The notes under the pieces were generated by a model. That model saw nothing but the letters and a program-made list of their open reading frames with translations. It made no database searches and was not told where the DNA came from. Shown in pieces: positions 60,730-64,000 of a stretch of DNA of 64,000 nt; within the stretch, counting starts at the first letter, position 1; every line of letters begins with the position of its first letter. The translations under genes and the position numbers were made by a program. The stretch is from Hypholoma sublateritium FD-334 SS-4 (Eukaryota; Basidiomycota; Agaricomycetes; Agaricales; Strophariaceae), in the NCBI GenBank assembly GCA_000827495.1, contig KN817596.1:1-64000 (forward strand), in the 5' to 3' direction.

Positions 60730-63700
60730 CGCCTGCCCTCCAAGAGCGCTTCCCGCGGACCCCCCGACATGCCCGCTGGGTCTTCCCGCCCCACGCCCCT
60801 CCGGCGTCGGCACGCGCGTACCCCGCTCCCCGCGCCGCGCGCCTCGCGTCGCTGCCTGGCGTGTGTAACTAGCTGTCTGCCACGATGCGCACGCACGCCC
60901 ATATCCAGCAACATCCGATGCGCCCCGCCTCCTTCCCCTCCCTCCACCACCCGATTGCGCATCGCAGCCGAGCCGACCGCCGAGCGAGGAGGAATGTTAC
61001 ATCGCTGCCGGCGCCCGCAGCGCGCGCACACTTGTGCGCGCGTGCGATCGCCCGCTGTGGGCTGATTTGTTCCCATCGCTCGTCTCTCGCCGTGCTGCCC
61101 ACTCCCATCGCACTACGACGATACGACCCGATTATGCATCGCAGTCCGGCGGACTGCCGAGCGAGGGCGACTATCTGCATCCCTGCGGGCGTCTGCAGCG
61201 CACGTGCACGCGCGCGCGCGGTCGTCCGCTATGTGTCAGACTTGTACCCTTCGCTCGCTCGTTCGCCGCCCTGCCGCCTCCCACCGCACAGCGACGACAC
61301 GATCCGATTACGAATCGCAGCCCGGCGGACCGCCGAGCGAGGGCTAACAAATCGCTGCGGGCGTCTGCAGCGCGCGCACGGATGCGTGCGTGCGAATGGT
61401 CGCCCGCTATGAGCGAAATGGATTCCCTCGCTCGCTCGTTCGCCGCCCTGCCACCCACCGTCCCGCTACGACGACACGATCCGATTATTCATCGCAGTGC
61501 TGCTGACCGCCGAGCGAGGGCGAATATTTGCATCCCGCAGACGCCCGCAGCGCACGCACGCGTAAGTGCGCGCTCGCGGTCGCCCGCTATGGGCTGATTT
61601 GTTGCCTTCGCTCGCTGGCTCGCCGCGCTGCTCCCTCCTGCCGCACAGCGACAATACGACCCGATTATGCATCGACGCAGCCCGGCCGACCGCCAAGCGA
61701 GGACGACTATTTGCATCTCGCAGGCGCACGCAGCGCGCGCACGGATGCGTGCGTGCGCGTGGTCGCCCGCTTTGGACAAAGTAGCTTTCCTCGCTCGCTC
61801 ACTCGCCGCGCTGCCCCACATTGCACTCCGCCTCATCGCTCTGCGACCCATACGATGCGCCCCTGCAGCGCAGCGGTCGACCGCCGAGCGAGGTCGAATG
61901 CTTACATCCCGCAGGTGCACGCAGCGCACGCGCACGTGCACGCGCGCGGTCGCCCGCTATGGGCATAATGATTGCCTTCGCTCGCTCCCTCGCTCGCCGT
62001 CCCTCGCTCGCCACCCTGCCCACTCCCATCGCGCCGCCTTATCGCAGCCCGGCCAACCGTCGCGAGGACGAACAAATCCCTGCAGGCGCCCACGACGTAC
62101 GCACGCGTAAGTGCGCGTGGTCGCCCGCTATGGGTGGAGTTGTTTGCCTTCGCTCCCTCGCTCGCCGCCTGCCCCCTCCCATCGCGCCGCGACGATACAG
62201 CCAGATTATTTATCGCAGATCGACAGACCACCGCGCGAGGTCGGATGCATCGCTGCGGGCGTCTGCAGCGCACGCACACTTGTACGCGCGCGCAGTCGCC
62301 CGCAGCGGGCGTGTTTATCCGCCTTCGCTCCCTCGCTCGCCGCGCTTCCCTTTCTCATCGCTCCGATTATGCGCCACCGCAGCCCAGCTGGGCGCTGAGC
62401 ACCGAGCGAGGACGAATGCTGTATTATTGCCGGCGCTCGCGGCGCACGCACCCGGGCGTGCGCGCGGTCGCCCGCTGTCAGCGGATTTGTTACCTTCGCT
62501 CGCGCACTCGCCGATCTGCCCACCTTGCACCGCAATATATAACACGATGCGTGACGCAGCCCATCTGCGCGGTGAGCACCGAGCGCGGACGAATGCCCCA
62601 TCGCTGTCGGCGCCCGCCCGCTATAGATTAACATCTGACCCCGCTCGCTGGTTCGCCGCCCGTTGCACCGCCATCTGCACCCTCCGCGCGTACACAGAGA
62701 CCCATATCCAAGTCCGCAGCGCACGCATCTGTCCCCACTCCCCACACCGCTTCCCATCAGGGTGTGGGAAGGCGTACAATGGATGCTCGACATCGCTAGT
62801 GCGCGGCTGGCGTATACACGTAAATTCCCACGCCACATCATGGCGGACGAACGTGTTGCCTTCATCACATAACGAACGCGCGCGAAGCGTTACACCGTAC
62901 GCACGGCATCGCGATCGCCGCCCGCCGCCGACGGGCGCCTAAGTAGTCAATGAAGTAAAGAGCTGTCGGGGCGTCGTGCACATACGATTGGCGGTAATGA
63001 TTAGCGCCACGGTGCCGCTTAAGCGCCGGAACATCATTCCGAACGGCGCATTGTGATTGCACCCAAGACCTACACCGCGGCGTGCGATGCGTACTCGATT
63101 CGTCGCGTCTAACCGCAAAGGAATCCACCGCGTCGGACGAGAGAGCGACGGCGCACGAGAGCGATGCGCGATGCGCGCACTCACATATTCGTAAATCTAC
63201 GTCGTTTATTATTGCATATTTCTCGTCCACTCGAGATTCTGTTTGTTTATAAGAGCGAAATAACATTTAATCTACCCACTATAATGTTTTCACATAAAAT
63301 AGACAATACAGCATCTCTCGATACTGGAGAACGGCACTTTCGGATATCTCCGACCAGATAACTTCCCAGCAAAAACGCCGGTAAACCCTATGCGTCTACT
63401 TCTTATGGAAAGTCCATTAAGTATGTCATGACAAAAACTAATCGCGGAATAGAGTTAGAGTGGTCTCGTGAACAAACTAAACATACACACTCGCAATCGC
63501 GAAGCCCTCAGCGCTCTGACGCTTCCAAATGAAACAGAAGCCCCGGAAGTCCGTCTGCCTTATAGCGCAAATTCTCATCGCTGCTTCCGTGCCCACATTC
63601 CTGGCACGCTCGGACAATCATACAGTCGGGCATATACGATACGTAATGGTCTCGTGCGCAGGTCGAGCAAAAATACGGCGCCTGCGCACGGGGCAATGCG

Positions 63701-64000
63701 CATGCCGTCATTGTCCCCTTTAGCTATGTTTTCCTTGCTCGCGGTGATTCCCATAGCCTATGCGTGGGGGGGGGACGCAATCAGCGTACTGCTGCGCGCC
63801 AACTTGAGCGTTAAGTACGCATCACGCACGACCGCGCAGCGCAGCGCGGGCGTCGCACACGCAATCATCAATCATACCGTCACAGATAGCGGACATATAA
63901 GGTTTACAACCCCGGAGGGGACAAGCGAATATATACGCTCTTCTCCGCTTCGCGCTATCTAATCGCGCAGCGCTCCCACTGCTGTCTCGGCGTCCCGACG
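60730..64000. repeat. Right arm of the large inverted repeat (cut by window end)
   Basis: Inverse of parts of 36610-43930. Left to right it holds a short GC-rich block, the satellite array, a unique segment (about 62640-62960) and the arm repeat (about 62965-64000). The last bases still match the left arm near 36620, so the homology goes on past the window. It has neither the peptide-gene block nor the 0.92-kb element of the left arm. Frames of about 165-170 aa in the two arm repeats start at GTG, not ATG, and lose register in the middle. Confidence 0.75.
60880..62630. repeat. Right satellite array, about ten units of ~176 bp
   Basis: The block GGTCGCCCGCTATGGG and its variants recurs near 61051, 61222, 61399, 61576, 61763, 61939, 62118, 62293, 62466 and 62612, a spacing of 171-187 bp apart from the last. 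Each unit also holds TTCGCTCGCTC, GATTATGCATCGCAG-like sequence, GACCGCCGAGCGAGG and GCAGGCGC-CGCAGCGC. Orientation is opposite to the left array. Confidence 0.85.

Noticed and set aside
60567..62942. Many long frames across the satellite arrays, including one of 373 aa
   Set aside because: They repeat with the satellite period, exist on both strands and reflect GC-rich DNA with few stop codons.

Overview
The window is nuclear DNA of a filamentous basidiomycete, most likely a mushroom-forming Agaricomycete. The recognisable genes are cut into many exons by GT-AG introns of about 48-65 bp, several carry micro-exons of 8-15 nt, and the protein families are fungal: a KRE6/SKN1 glucan-synthesis enzyme, COA1, a mushroom-type NACHT protein and an F-box protein. 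Scattered N bases and two single-base frame breaks suggest a draft assembly. I found no canonical tRNA, rRNA or CRISPR array.

The left half (1-32.5 kb) is ordinary gene space. In order it holds the 3' part of an arrestin-domain gene (+), COA1 (+), a hAT-like MITE, a KRE6/SKN1-type GH16 gene (-) head to head with a membrane GT2 glycosyltransferase (+), an MDR oxidoreductase (-) head to head with a WD40/TFIIIC-like gene (+), a NACHT NTPase with an altered P-loop (-), a sulfite oxidase (-) and a large membrane-anchored amidohydrolase (-). Exon chains were built by hand from splice sites and reading-frame continuity. They close in frame except at two places in later genes, which are flagged.

The right half (about 35-64 kb) is mainly accessory. 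A large inverted repeat has arms at about 36.6-43.9 kb and about 60.7-64.0 kb, the second cut by the window edge. Each arm carries a GC-rich satellite (about 176-bp unit in the right arm) and a unique repeat block. Only the left arm holds an extra block of about 3.5 kb with three paralogous two-exon genes for tiny secreted precursors of 47-50 aa. Two of these end in a nine-residue tail, Q-C-(R/K)-x-x-x-S-C-I, placed after an arginine and suited to a small disulfide ring. They share a promoter block with a TATA-like box. This peptide cassette is the best candidate here for an undescribed system.

Between the arms lie a bHLH transcription factor with long low-complexity tails (+), a tandem duplication, a 2.96-kb transposon with 490-bp terminal inverted repeats, an APN1-type AP endonuclease (+) and an F-box gene (-). 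The left satellite is interrupted by a 0.92-kb element whose termini (TATGGC) match those of the larger transposon.
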